In this document: one piece after another, positions 24,725 through 33,837 of the stretch
Layout of the letters: every line of letters begins with the position of its first letter
How positions within the stretch are numbered: position 1 is the first letter of the stretch
Assembly (NCBI GenBank): GCA_016182605.1
Contig: JACPGE010000010.1
Coordinates: 1-35,018 of the forward strand
Length of the DNA stretch: 35,018 nt
Reading direction: 5' to 3'
From: Candidatus Hydrogenedentota bacterium
Lineage (GTDB): Bacteria > Hydrogenedentota > Hydrogenedentia > Hydrogenedentales > JAEUWI01
Translations under genes and position numbers: made by a program
Notes under the pieces: generated by a model
Database searches by the model: none
What the model was told of the DNA's origin: nothing
Seen by the model: only the letters and a program-made list of their open reading frames with translations

Positions 24725-24762
24725 GAGTCACTGACTAGATGTTAAGTCAGTTAATTTGACTC
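24725..24762. repeat. Nested TGACT inverted repeats at the transcription start
   Basis: Four copies of the AGTCA/TGACT pentamer alternate in orientation: GAGTCA (24725), CTGACT (24731), AGTCAG (24745) and TGACTC (24757). The inner pair forms a 6-bp stem with an 8-nt loop and the outer pair a second 6-bp stem. The cluster covers the predicted start site of the pseudopilin transcript. It is either a tandem operator for a dimeric regulator or a 5'-end RNA structure. Confidence 0.6.
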
Positions 24763-24946
24763 TCACGGGATTCCTGGGCGCTTATGGGGATCCGGAAGGG
24801 TCGATACGGGCTCTGGCACGGTCTCTACCGCATTCGAAGGGCTGAGTCGTATGGGCATTTGGGCATCGCCAAGAGTCCGCGATTGGGCGGGGCAGTGGTC
24901 TGCGTCCCCCGAGAGCGGCGTATTAATAGCAAGGAGAGAAGGAATC

Positions 24947-25849
24947 ATGAAGACAAGAGGGTTCACGTTGATAGAATTGCTGGTGGTTATCGCGATCATC
25001 GGCATCCTCGCCGCGATTTTGCTGCCGGCGCTTGCGCGGGCACGGGAAGCAGCGCGGCGCGCCAGTTGCCAGAACAACCTCAAACAGATGGGACTGGCAC
25101 TGAAAATGTATTCGAACGAGGCGAAGGGCGAGAAGTTTCCGCCGATCCAGCGCCGCATCTCGACCGAACTGACCGGAAGTTCCAGCACCACGCCATGTGA
25201 CGGCACCAGCGCCTTCAATTTTGTATGGGATGGGACATCGATGTACCCGGAGTATCTCTCCGACATCCACGTGCTGGGATGCCCCTCCGACTCCGACGGG
25301 GTGTCCTATTTTGAGGAGGGGGGCTTCAATCAATTCGGCGATCCGGAACTTCCCATCGATCCCTGCCGCTTCATCATCGTCTCGTACGTGTACTGGGGCT
25401 GGATGCTGAACAAGGACACCATGATTCTTCCGGATACGGATGAGAATCTGGTGCCCTCGGATTACGGGGTCAACCTGGACACCAATTTCAAAGACACCAT
25501 CGCGACAATGTTTACGCTGGCTTATCTGACGAATGATTCCAGCGCCTATGACGAAGACGTGGAATACACGCGCGAATCCGGCGAAGACGCGACTTTGCTT
25601 CGGTTGCGCGAAGGGATCGAGCGTTTCCTGATCACGGATATCAACAACCCGGCGGGCACGGCCTCCGCGCAGAGCACGCTGCCGATCATGTGGGACGATG
25701 TCACGCAGAACACGTCTGCCTTCAACCACATTCCCGGCGGATCCAACGTGCTGTATATGGACGGGCACGTCGCCTTTTTGCGCTATCCATCGACTTTCCC
25801 GGTAAGCGCGGCAAACGCCACCTTTGCCGCCACCTACGCCCCGTTCTAA
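24947..25849 (+). CDS. Type II secretion-like pseudopilin with an H-x-DG tail
   Basis: This 300-aa protein has a class III prepilin leader, [19 protein letters not shown], cleaved after Gly5, with Glu at +5 of the mature protein and a hydrophobic helix. The C-terminus has [19 protein letters not shown], the His...Asp-Gly motif of the large pseudopilin family typical of Planctomycetes and relatives. Here the spacing from His to DG is 10 residues. The ATG at 24947 has GGAG and AAGGAA close upstream; an in-frame extension to 24851 would bury the leader and is rejected. It is transcribed alone from the promoter at 24697-24724. No pilin peptidase or secretion ATPase gene is nearby. The central domain has several paired cysteines and may bind a ligand. 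Confidence 0.9.
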   Translation: MKTRGFTLIELLVVIAIIGILAAILLPALARAREAARRASCQNNLKQMGLALKMYSNEAKGEKFPPIQRRISTELTGSSSTTPCDGTSAFNFVWDGTSMYPEYLSDIHVLGCPSDSDGVSYFEEGGFNQFGDPELPIDPCRFIIVSYVYWGWMLNKDTMILPDTDENLVPSDYGVNLDTNFKDTIATMFTLAYLTNDSSAYDEDVEYTRESGEDATLLRLREGIERFLITDINNPAGTASAQSTLPIMWDDVTQNTSAFNHIPGGSNVLYMDGHVAFLRYPSTFPVSAANATFAATYAPF

Positions 25850-25899
25850 GCGCCGCCTCCGGCAACGGTGCAAGTGGATAGAAAGCCTCCACGCAAGCG

Positions 25900-25925
25900 G
25901 ACGGGAGGGCCCGGGCCCTTCCGTC
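25900..25925. terminator. GC-rich palindrome after the pseudopilin gene
   Basis: A 26-bp inverted repeat (GACGG.AGGGCC / GGCCCT.CCGTC with one G-T pair) starts 51 bp after the pseudopilin stop. There is no U-run on either side. It may end or protect the 3' end of the pseudopilin mRNA. Confidence 0.35.
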
Positions 25926-26007
25926 CCGCGCGGATGGCGCACTTGGGACGCGCAAACAACGTGCCGGGAACGCGCCCATCAAACCAAACCCAAGAAGGAA
26001 TCGAGTC

Positions 26008-26763
26008 ATGATTGTGAAGTATATTGCCGCCGCTGCCCTGTGCCTTTCGGCCCTGGGTTCCGTAGCTGGGGCTGCCGATACGGCGCCCTCGGCCGATGAC
26101 ATCATCAATGCGTACTTGAAGGCGATAGGCGGGAAAGAGGCCGTCGAAGGGATTCAATCGCGCGCGCTGGAGGGCACGGTGGAGATCCTCTATATGGCGA
26201 TCAAGGCGCCCATCACAACCTACAGCAAGCCGCCTTCGGTCTACACGAAGATCGACATCAAGGAGATCGGCACGTTTGAGAACGGTTACACCGAGGGTGT
26301 GGCGTGGGACATCAACCCCATGGAAGGCACGCGAATCCTCGCGGGCGAAGCCAAAGCCGAGATGATGGTGCGCGGCGCGAAGAATGAGTTCCTCGATTGG
26401 AAGAGTCACTTCAAAGAGGCGAAGTGCACCGGCGAATCGATGGTGGGGGAGACGCCGTGCCACACGCTGGAGATGACGCCACTGGAGGGTCCGGTGCAGA
26501 CCTTTCACTTTGACAAGGTTTCTGGATTGCTGGTGCAGCACGTGATGGAGAACGACAAAGGCTATACCATTACCGCGGCGCTCAGCGACTACAAAGACGT
26601 GGGCGCGCTGAAGTTCCCCCACAAGCACCGGAACACCGGCGGCGAAGTGGAGTTTGAGGTCACTTGGAGCAAGGTGGAGATTAACGGCGAGGTGCCCGCG
26701 GACAAGTTTGTGCTGCCCGAAGCCGTGCGGAAACTCCAGGAAAACCAGGCGAAGAAAGACTAA
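26008..26763 (+). CDS. Periplasmic LolA-like protein
   Basis: This 251-aa protein has a Sec signal peptide (~1-22, ending VAGAAD). The rest resembles the outer-membrane lipoprotein-sorting (LolA/LolB-like) half-barrel proteins that are often annotated as outer membrane lipoprotein-sorting proteins. The pattern includes INAYLKAIGGKEAVEGIQS near the N-terminus and alternating beta strands such as VQTFHFDKVSGLLVQ and GALKFPHKHR, which fit an antiparallel sheet. Such proteins bind lipid or lipopeptide in a hydrophobic groove. The ATG at 26008 has AAGGA about 11 nt upstream. It lies 158 bp after the pseudopilin and 177 bp before the hydrolase, so it may be its own transcript. The assignment rests on overall pattern, not on a diagnostic motif. 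Confidence 0.6.
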   Translation: MIVKYIAAAALCLSALGSVAGAADTAPSADDIINAYLKAIGGKEAVEGIQSRALEGTVEILYMAIKAPITTYSKPPSVYTKIDIKEIGTFENGYTEGVAWDINPMEGTRILAGEAKAEMMVRGAKNEFLDWKSHFKEAKCTGESMVGETPCHTLEMTPLEGPVQTFHFDKVSGLLVQHVMENDKGYTITAALSDYKDVGALKFPHKHRNTGGEVEFEVTWSKVEINGEVPADKFVLPEAVRKLQENQAKKD

Positions 26764-26940
26764 GATGACGGGCGTGGGCCGGGTCAGGGTCGCGCTCGCG
26801 ATGGATACAGTTCGATAATGGGATGAGCCGCCCGGGGCCGTGCGCCTCGTGAACACGCCCTGCTTTACGCGGCATCCACTTCCAGGTAGGATGGTGCGGG
26901 CTTTGGCGAACCTGGACACGGGACAAGAAGGGAATACTCC

Positions 26941-28122
26941 ATGCGGGTCTTGGCTGGACTGACATTGCTGTTGCTGGCGCCGTTGCTGGCAACCGCGGAA
27001 AAACCGGCGGACGGCGCGCGCGTACTCTTGTGGGCCGATGGCGCCCCCGAGGCGCAAGGAGAACGGGATGTCGATCGACCCGGATTCACGGTGCACTACC
27101 CCCCAGAGGGCAAGGCCACTGGGACGGGCGTTATCGTCAATCCCGGCGGCGGTTACAGCATACTCGCCTCCGATCACGAAGGACTCCAGGTGGCGCGATG
27201 GCTCAACTCCGTTGGCGTCACGGCCTTCGTGCTCCGTTACCGCGTGAAGCCTTATGCGCCCGCCGTTGCCCTCCTCGACGGGCAACGCTCGGTGCGCTAT
27301 GTGCGCAGTTACGCCGAAGATTTCGGCGTGGCCGTGGACCGGATCGGGATGCTGGGCTTTTCGGCGGGAGGGCACCTCGCGTCCTCCGTGGGTACGCAGT
27401 TCGACGCCGGCAATGCGTCCGCTGCCGATCCGGTGGAGCAAGCCAGCAGCCGGCCCGATTTTCTCGTGCTGGTCTATCCGGCGATTTCAGGAGAACTCTT
27501 CAGCGCGGGCATGGCGGGCGACTACCAGGCGACGCACACGCTGGTGAGCGATCGGACGCCCCCGGCCTTCCTGGTGCACACCCATGAAGACGGGCTCGTG
27601 ACCCCCAACCATTCCATCCTGTTTTATCAGGCCCTGCTGGAGCACAAGGTTCCGGCCGAGATGCACATCTATGGGTACGGCGATCATGGCCTGGGTATGG
27701 CGCCGGGCGATCCCGATCTGGCGGAGTGGGCGCCAACGCTCGCGCGATGGATGCGCAGAAGCGGATTTCTGACGGCCGGAAAACGCACTGCGGTGCAGGG
27801 CACCGTGAGTGTGGACGGCGCGCCGCTCTTCTGGGGCTGGGTGACGCTCTTGCCGGAAGATCCAAACGCGCCCATAGCGCGGGCCAATTGCGCCTTTGCC
27901 ACGCGCGGCAAGATCGTGATCGACGAGGCGCACGGCCCCGTGCCCGGGCGGCACCGCGTGGAAGTTTTCTCGGTCTGCAAAGACTTCACCGCACCGAAAA
28001 GCGGCGGCTATTCCCTGGACGATGTCGAGCGCTATACCGCTGCAACGCCGGGCGGCGCGTCGCCCATTGTCGTGGACATACAGCCAGGGCAGCCCCTTGA
28101 TATTGCTATTGTGACAAAGTAG
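26941..28122 (+). CDS. Secreted alpha/beta hydrolase (acetylxylan-esterase-like) with a C-terminal domain
   Basis: This 393-aa protein has a signal peptide (~1-19). The hydrolase core spans ~25-275: the oxyanion region NPGGGYSILA, the nucleophile Ser141 in GFSAGG, Asp217 in HEDGLVTP and His249 in YGDHGLG make a complete catalytic triad. This is the BD-FAE/acetylxylan esterase branch, acting on acetyl or feruloyl esters of polysaccharides. Residues ~285-393 form an extra domain (GTVSVDGAPLFWGWVTLLPE...) of the kind seen in Planctomycetes as a carboxypeptidase-regulatory-like beta-sandwich. AAGGGA lies 8 nt before the ATG. The TetR gene follows after 16 bp, suggesting joint transcription. Confidence 0.85.
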   Translation: MRVLAGLTLLLLAPLLATAEKPADGARVLLWADGAPEAQGERDVDRPGFTVHYPPEGKATGTGVIVNPGGGYSILASDHEGLQVARWLNSVGVTAFVLRYRVKPYAPAVALLDGQRSVRYVRSYAEDFGVAVDRIGMLGFSAGGHLASSVGTQFDAGNASAADPVEQASSRPDFLVLVYPAISGELFSAGMAGDYQATHTLVSDRTPPAFLVHTHEDGLVTPNHSILFYQALLEHKVPAEMHIYGYGDHGLGMAPGDPDLAEWAPTLARWMRRSGFLTAGKRTAVQGTVSVDGAPLFWGWVTLLPEDPNAPIARANCAFATRGKIVIDEAHGPVPGRHRVEVFSVCKDFTAPKSGGYSLDDVERYTAATPGGASPIVVDIQPGQPLDIAIVTK

Positions 28123-28138
28123 AGAAGGAGCAGTACGG

Positions 28139-28792
28139 ATGAATTCCAGCAATTCCGGCATGGAGTCGGAACAGGGTACCGAAGACACCTCCCGCATGAC
28201 AGCGCGCGATCGCAGCCGCGTGGAAACCCACCGCAGGCTCATCGATGCGGGCCGCGAACTCTTCGTGGCGAATGGGCTCGCCCGGACCACCGCCGCGGAA
28301 ATCGCGCGCAAGGCCGGCGTGGCCACCGGCACATTCTATATTCACTTCAAGGACAAAGAGGCCCTTCTGGAAGAAGCGTGGGAAGAAGTCTTCCAGCGCA
28401 TCGGCGGTCAAATGCTGTGGATCGCCAATCCCGTCGCGCGGCTCTCCCGCGAATCGGTGCTGGAGAACGCACGCACCAACGCAGAAGTCCTGTTAAGTTC
28501 CGTCGAGGCCCGCGCCGACGCCTTCAGTTTCTGGTTTGGTCCGGAAGTCGCTGCGTCCTCCGCGGGCGAGAAAATTGTCTTTCGCTGGGCCGAAGGCATC
28601 GAGACACGGCTGCGCGTGGAGATCGCACAGGGCGCCGTGTTGAACGGCGTTGATCCCACCGTGGCCGCCCAGGCGATCGTGGGCATGTTCGTGCGCACGC
28701 TCCTGTGGTGGGTCCGCGACAAGAACCGCGCCTCACGCGAGGCCGTCATCACTACCTTAACCATGTATCAAGTTTCTGTGTACAGTTTTTAG
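28139..28792 (+). CDS. TetR/AcrR-family transcriptional regulator
   Basis: This 217-aa protein has an N-terminal helix-turn-helix (~23-70) with the TetR signature ARTTAAEIARKAGVATGTFY followed by HFKDKEALLEE. The C-terminal ligand-binding region is less conserved and its ligand cannot be predicted. AAGGAG precedes the ATG by about 9 nt. It sits between two secreted esterase genes, 16 bp after one and 33 bp before the other, all on the same strand. It therefore probably controls this esterase block and itself, most likely as a repressor released by an ester-derived or aromatic compound; that part is inference. No clear TetR operator was identified. Confidence 0.9.
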   Translation: MNSSNSGMESEQGTEDTSRMTARDRSRVETHRRLIDAGRELFVANGLARTTAAEIARKAGVATGTFYIHFKDKEALLEEAWEEVFQRIGGQMLWIANPVARLSRESVLENARTNAEVLLSSVEARADAFSFWFGPEVAASSAGEKIVFRWAEGIETRLRVEIAQGAVLNGVDPTVAAQAIVGMFVRTLLWWVRDKNRASREAVITTLTMYQVSVYSF

Positions 28793-28825
28793 CGCCGCAC
28801 ATCGTGCGGGAAGAGGGCAAGGCTC

Positions 28826-30427
28826 ATGATCGGGACAAGAACGCTTTCGAAGACACTTCGGGGGGCTGTTGCCCTAATCGCCTTGCTCGCCTGGACGGCC
28901 CACGGCGACCCGCTCGCCATCGATTCGGGCCAAATCAGCGGCGCGATTTCAGAGGCCGATCCCTCCGTGCGCGTCTACCGTGGCATTCCCTACGCCGCGC
29001 CGCCCGTGGGCGATCTGCGCTGGAAGGCGCCGCAGCCCGCCGCGCCTTGGGATGGCGTGCGCGCTTGCGAGCGTTTTGGCCCCGTATGCCCGCAGAAAGA
29101 TCTCTCGGCCATCCTGGGTATTGCCCTGCCGGAAACGAGTGAAGACTGTCTCTACCTGAACGTCTGGACTCCGGCCGAAGCGCCCGCCGGGAAACTGCCC
29201 GTGATGTTGTGGATCCACGGGGGCGCGAACGCATTCGGGTGGGGAAGCCAGCCGGTCTATGATGGCGAGCCCTTCGTAAAGAAGGGGGTCATTCTCATCA
29301 CGTTCAATTTCCGCATTGGACCGTTCGGATTCATGGCGCATCCGCTGCTCTCCGAAGAATCCGAACACAAGGTCTCCGGCAACTACGGCATCCTCGATCA
29401 GATCGCCGCGCTGCAATGGATTCAACGGAACGTCGCGGCCTTCGGCGGCGATCCGGACAATGTGACGATCTTCGGCCAGTCCGCGGGCGGCATCAACGTA
29501 TCCGCACTCTGTCTTTCGCCTCTGGCGAAGGGGCTCTTTCACCGCGCCATCATGTCTTCCGGGCCCTTCATCTGGGACACGCCCCACCTCAAAGGCAACG
29601 GCGCCCCGGGCGAGAGCTTTGAATCCTGGGGGGAACGGTATGCCAAAGCCCTCCTCGGCGAGAACACGCCGGTGACCCTCGCGGCGCTGCGCAGTCTGCC
29701 CGCGGAGCAACTCGTTGCCGGTGTGCTGGAAAAGATGGACTCCTCGCCCATCGCCGATGGTTATGTGCTGCCCGGCTACCCCGCAAGACTTTATGCACAG
29801 GGCAAACAACACCCCGTGCCGCTGCTCGCCGGCGCCAACAAAGACGAGGGCAGCCTCTTCATGCTTGCGGCGCAATACAAGTCGGTGGACGATTACCGCG
29901 CGGGCATCCGCGAGCGTTGGGGCGACCACACCGATACGGTCTTTGCGCTCTATCCGGCGGAGGCGCCGAAGGACTTCATCAAGGCCGTGCCCGCGTTCTT
30001 GACGGACACGCGCGCCCTGGCGCCGACGCGCGCCACGGCGATCGCCACCGTGAAGGCGGGCGCCAAGGCCTACCTCTATCAATACACCCACGTGCAGGCC
30101 TCCAGCCGGCTGAAAGGCTTCGGCGCCCATCACTCTGCGGAGCTGCCCTTCCTCTTCAACCACTTCAATATCCCCGGCGTGCCGCCCGGAGCGCCCGATG
30201 AGGCAGATCTCCGGCTCGCCGATGCCATGCTCACCTACTGGACCCAGTTCGCGAAAACGGGTGACCCCAACGGGAATGGGTTGCCCGAGTGGCCCGCCTA
30301 CGATCCTGCGCGCGACGAGCACCTCGAGTTGGGCGCGGAAATTCGCGTTCAGTCCGGACTGCGCAAGACGTACTGCGATGCCCTCGACGCGATCCAGGGC
30401 AAGATCACGGCGGCGATCGCGCCATAA
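28826..30427 (+). CDS. Secreted type B carboxylesterase
   Basis: This 533-aa protein has a signal peptide (~1-27) and the complete type B carboxylesterase/lipase fold. VRVYRGIPYAAPPVGDLRW is the classic N-terminal block, with EDCLYLNVW and the oxyanion WIHGGAN after it. The catalytic triad is Ser219 (GQSAGG), Glu341 (NKDEGS) and His436 (HHSAELPF). It hydrolyses carboxylic esters in the periplasm or outside the cell, possibly hydroxycinnamate or acyl esters on plant material. The ATG at 28826 follows the TetR stop by 33 bp and has an AAGG sequence close upstream. Length and motifs are full, with no sign of decay. Confidence 0.93.
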   Translation: MIGTRTLSKTLRGAVALIALLAWTAHGDPLAIDSGQISGAISEADPSVRVYRGIPYAAPPVGDLRWKAPQPAAPWDGVRACERFGPVCPQKDLSAILGIALPETSEDCLYLNVWTPAEAPAGKLPVMLWIHGGANAFGWGSQPVYDGEPFVKKGVILITFNFRIGPFGFMAHPLLSEESEHKVSGNYGILDQIAALQWIQRNVAAFGGDPDNVTIFGQSAGGINVSALCLSPLAKGLFHRAIMSSGPFIWDTPHLKGNGAPGESFESWGERYAKALLGENTPVTLAALRSLPAEQLVAGVLEKMDSSPIADGYVLPGYPARLYAQGKQHPVPLLAGANKDEGSLFMLAAQYKSVDDYRAGIRERWGDHTDTVFALYPAEAPKDFIKAVPAFLTDTRALAPTRATAIATVKAGAKAYLYQYTHVQASSRLKGFGAHHSAELPFLFNHFNIPGVPPGAPDEADLRLADAMLTYWTQFAKTGDPNGNGLPEWPAYDPARDEHLELGAEIRVQSGLRKTYCDALDAIQGKITAAIAP

Positions 30428-30554
30428 TATCTTTGCAGGCGCTTCGCGGCTGGAACTGCGCCGCGGGCGCGCAGTACACTGGGCGGAAAGGCGCGATCCG
30501 GATCGATTCCTCGTATTGAAGCGGCCGGAATCCCGTTCTCAGGAGAGTTTCGCC

Positions 30555-31442
30555 ATGTACACCTGCATCTGCTCGCTTCTGATCGCCGCAATCGCCCTCA
30601 CGGCCTCCGCCGAAAACATCGTGGCCGATGGCGCCACACTCGAAACGCTCGCCACGGAATTTGCCTTCACCGAGGGTCCCGCGGCCGATGCCCAAGGCAA
30701 TGTTTACTTCACCGATCAGCCCAACGACCGCATTGTGGTGTGGAGCACGGACGAGAAGCTCAGCACCTATATGCAGCCTTCGGGCCGATCGAACGGCCTG
30801 TGCTTCGATGCGAAGGGCGCATTGTGGGCTTGTGCCGACGAGAAGAACGAACTGTGGCGCATCGCCAAAGACAAGACGTACGAAACGATGCTCGATCGCT
30901 TTGACGGCAAACTGCTCAACGCGCCCAACGATCTCTGGATCACGCCCGGCGGCGCCATCTACTTCAGCGACCCCTACTACAAGCGCGATTACTGGACGCG
31001 CGGTCCCGCGGAACAGGATGTGGAGGCGGTCTACTACATACCGGCTCCTGGGAAGCCCGCCATCCGGGTCATCACGGACCTCAAGCAGCCCAATGGCCTT
31101 ATCGGCACGCCCGACGGCAAGACCTTGTATGTGGCGGACATCGGCGGCAACAAAACGTGGAAGTACAGCATCGGCAGCGACGGCGCGCTGTCCGGCAAGG
31201 CCCTGTTCTGTGAATTGGGCTCCGACGGCATGACCATCGACTCCGAGGGCAATGTCTACCTTACGGGCAAGGGGGTCATCGTGTTCAACCCCGCGGGCGA
31301 ACAGATCGCGCACATCGAGGTGCCCATGCCCTGGACGGCCAACGTCTGCTTCGGCGGTGCGGACAAGAAGTCGCTATTCATCACCGCGAGCACGGGGCTC
31401 TACCGGATGCGCATGCGTGTTTCCGGCGTGGACAGCCAGTAA
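30555..31442 (+). CDS. Secreted SMP-30/gluconolactonase-family lactonase
   Basis: This 295-aa protein has a signal peptide (~1-19) followed by a six-bladed beta-propeller of the SMP-30/gluconolactonase family. The divalent metal and substrate residues are in place: Glu40 (FTEGPA), Asn125 (APNDLW), Asn180 (PNGLIG) and Asp224 (SDGMTI). It opens aldonolactones such as gluconolactone, a step in sugar-acid catabolism. The start at 30555 has AGGAG about 9 nt upstream and opens the signal peptide; the frame extends upstream into the carboxylesterase gene but without a site. It is 127 bp after that gene and 111 bp before the beta-helix gene, on the same strand. Confidence 0.92.
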   Translation: MYTCICSLLIAAIALTASAENIVADGATLETLATEFAFTEGPAADAQGNVYFTDQPNDRIVVWSTDEKLSTYMQPSGRSNGLCFDAKGALWACADEKNELWRIAKDKTYETMLDRFDGKLLNAPNDLWITPGGAIYFSDPYYKRDYWTRGPAEQDVEAVYYIPAPGKPAIRVITDLKQPNGLIGTPDGKTLYVADIGGNKTWKYSIGSDGALSGKALFCELGSDGMTIDSEGNVYLTGKGVIVFNPAGEQIAHIEVPMPWTANVCFGGADKKSLFITASTGLYRMRMRVSGVDSQ

Positions 31443-31553
31443 CGATCTCACCGATCCCCGGGCAAGTCACCATCGCTGGAGAATATCCGGCAAGGTGTCC
31501 GGCGCAATTTAGGGGGCACGTCGCTCCGCCCATACGCAGAAAGTACCCACACG

Positions 31554-33605
31554 ATGTTTCACAGCCTTGCCTGCCTCTTGATCGGCGCCGCCAGTGCGGC
31601 CCTGGAACTGCATGTCGCCCCCAACGGCCTGGACAGCAACCCCGGCACCGAAGCCGCGCCCCTGGCCACGCTGACCCGCGCGCGCGATGTGCTTCGTGAA
31701 GCCAGGGCCACGGGAGGCCTGCCGGCCGATGGCGCCATCGTGTGGGTGCAGGATGGCGACTACGCCTTCACTCAATCTCTCAGCCTCAGCGCGGAGGACA
31801 GCGGTACGGCGGAGGGCCCGATCGTCTATCGCGCGGACCATAATGGCGGTGCGCTGCTCCATGGCGGCCGCGTGCTGCCCGCGGCGCATTTTGCCGCAGT
31901 AACGGATCCGGCGGTACGCGCGCGCATCCCGCGGGAAGCCCAAGCCCCGGTGCGCCAGATCGATCTGCGCGCCGAAGGCATGACGGACTTCGGCGTCTTT
32001 CCAGAGGCCTTCGAGGGCGCCCCCCCGTTGCCTGAACTCTTCTACAATAATCAGCGCATGGCCCTCGCAGGCTGGCCCAACGAGGGCTGGGCGGAGATCG
32101 ACGCCGTCGTGGAAAGCGGTCCCGCGCCCTGGCGCAACCACGTCTCGGACAAGCTCGGCGTCTTCCGTTACGCCGGCGATCGCCCCGCAAACTGGAAAGA
32201 CCCGGCCAGCGTTTACGTCGAAGGCTACTGGTGCTTTGACTGGTCCTGCGAGACCGTGCGGGTGCAGGCCATCGACCCCGTGAAGCGGGAGATCACCCTG
32301 GCCAAGCAACACGTCTATGGTATCGGCAGCGGCAATCCCGCACCGCGCCGTTTCCGCGCCGTCAACCTCCTCGAAGAACTCGACCTGGCCGGCGAATACT
32401 ACCTCGACCGCGGCGCCGGCCTGCTCTACTTCTGGCCGCCCGGCCCCCTGGAAGGCGCGCGTGTGATCCTCTCGCAACTGGGCGATCCCATCGTGGACCT
32501 GAAGGACGCCTCCCATCTAGCCCTGCGCGGCTTCACCTTCGACAGCACCGTCGGCGCCGCGTTGCGCATGAGCGGGGGCGAGGGCAACATCCTCCTGGGC
32601 TGCACGATCCGCAATACGGGGCTGGAGGGCGCCAACATCAGCGGGGGGAAGAACCATACCGTGCAAAGCTGCGACATCTACGACACGGGAACCGGCGGGC
32701 TCCACATGAACGGGGGCGACCGCAAGACGCTCACGCCTTCGGGCCACCGGATTGAGAACAACCATATTTACCAGGTCTCCCGCCGCATGCGCACCCATGC
32801 CTACAACCTGCACATCGAAGGCGTGGGTGTGCAGGTATTGCACAACCTCATCCACGACGCGCCCCACCAGGCCATCGGCGCCGGGGGCAACGATCATCTC
32901 TTTGATCTCAACGAGATTCACCACGTGGGCATGGCCTCAGACGACAGTGGCGCCTTCTATATGGGGCGCAACCCCTCGGATCGCGGCACCGTGCTGCGCC
33001 ACAACTACTGGCACCACCTCGGCAGCACCATGGCCCACGGCAGTTGCGCCATCTACTTCGACGATGGCGACGGCGGCCAGACGGTCTACGGCAACGTGTT
33101 CTACAAGGCCGCGGGCGGCAGCTTCGGCGCCGTCTTCAACCACGGCGGCCACGGCAACATCGTCACCAACAACATTTTCATCCAGTGCTCGCGCGCCATG
33201 GGCGCCGCGCCGTGGTCTCCGGCCATGTGGCAGGAGTGGCTCGATGGCGATCTGTGGAAGCGGCGGCTCCGCGAGGAGGTGGACATCACGAAGCCGCCCT
33301 TTACCGAGCGCTATGCGGATCTGGAAGGCTTCTACGATTCCGCGAAGCGCCTGCGCCTCAACCATGCGGAGCGCAACATTGCCTACCAGTGCGGCAGTTT
33401 CTCCGCGGGCAACTGGAACATGAAAGACTGTATCTCGCTCACCCTCGACCCGGGCTTCGTCGACGTGGAGGCCGGAAACTTCGCCCTGCGCGACGATGCG
33501 GCGATACTGAAGGAACTCCCCGGCTGGACCCCGATTCCCTTCGACCAGATGGGACTCTACCTCGATGAGTTTCGTACGAGCCTGCCGCAACGGCCGCAGG
33601 AATAG
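31554..33605 (+). CDS. Secreted right-handed parallel beta-helix protein
   Basis: This 683-aa protein starts with a short signal peptide (~1-16) and then HVAPNGLDSNPGTEAAPLATL, the DUF1565-like entry strand of many polysaccharide-acting beta-helix proteins. Residues ~320-540 consist of regular helix coils rich in N-x-I/F-x-x-C/G turns (NNHIYQVSRRMRTHAYNLHI, HNLIHDAPHQAIGAGGND, NNIFIQCSR). The family includes pectate lyases, alginate lyases and glycosidases. No catalytic residue set is diagnostic enough to name the activity. A weak ribosome binding site (AGAAAG) precedes the ATG. It is the last gene of the catabolic block; no terminator is evident in the 232 bp that follow. Confidence 0.82.
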   Translation: MFHSLACLLIGAASAALELHVAPNGLDSNPGTEAAPLATLTRARDVLREARATGGLPADGAIVWVQDGDYAFTQSLSLSAEDSGTAEGPIVYRADHNGGALLHGGRVLPAAHFAAVTDPAVRARIPREAQAPVRQIDLRAEGMTDFGVFPEAFEGAPPLPELFYNNQRMALAGWPNEGWAEIDAVVESGPAPWRNHVSDKLGVFRYAGDRPANWKDPASVYVEGYWCFDWSCETVRVQAIDPVKREITLAKQHVYGIGSGNPAPRRFRAVNLLEELDLAGEYYLDRGAGLLYFWPPGPLEGARVILSQLGDPIVDLKDASHLALRGFTFDSTVGAALRMSGGEGNILLGCTIRNTGLEGANISGGKNHTVQSCDIYDTGTGGLHMNGGDRKTLTPSGHRIENNHIYQVSRRMRTHAYNLHIEGVGVQVLHNLIHDAPHQAIGAGGNDHLFDLNEIHHVGMASDDSGAFYMGRNPSDRGTVLRHNYWHHLGSTMAHGSCAIYFDDGDGGQTVYGNVFYKAAGGSFGAVFNHGGHGNIVTNNIFIQCSRAMGAAPWSPAMWQEWLDGDLWKRRLREEVDITKPPFTERYADLEGFYDSAKRLRLNHAERNIAYQCGSFSAGNWNMKDCISLTLDPGFVDVEAGNFALRDDAAILKELPGWTPIPFDQMGLYLDEFRTSLPQRPQE

Positions 33606-33735
33606 CCAGACTTTTCAATGCTTGTATCGAACCGCGCGCCTGATACACACCCCGCAAACACCCGGGCAGATACGGCATTTCAGCGAATAGCGCCGTTTTT
33701 CACTTTGCTTCGAGCTTGCGCTGCGTAGAAAGTGC

Positions 33736-33764
33736 TTGCGCCCGGGAGTGCCGTCGGGTATCTT
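33736..33764 (+). promoter_or_regulatory. Candidate sigma-70 promoter of the DM13-cupredoxin gene
   Basis: TTGCGC (33736-33741) and TATCTT (33759-33764) are 17 bp apart. Each matches its consensus at four of six positions. The start point near 33771 would give a leader of about 67 nt. Confidence 0.4.
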
Positions 33765-33837
33765 CGACTCTGTTGGATGATTATGAATATTTCATTGACA
33801 CCGGCGTGTGGTGTTCCCAATGTGCCAAGGAGCAACG

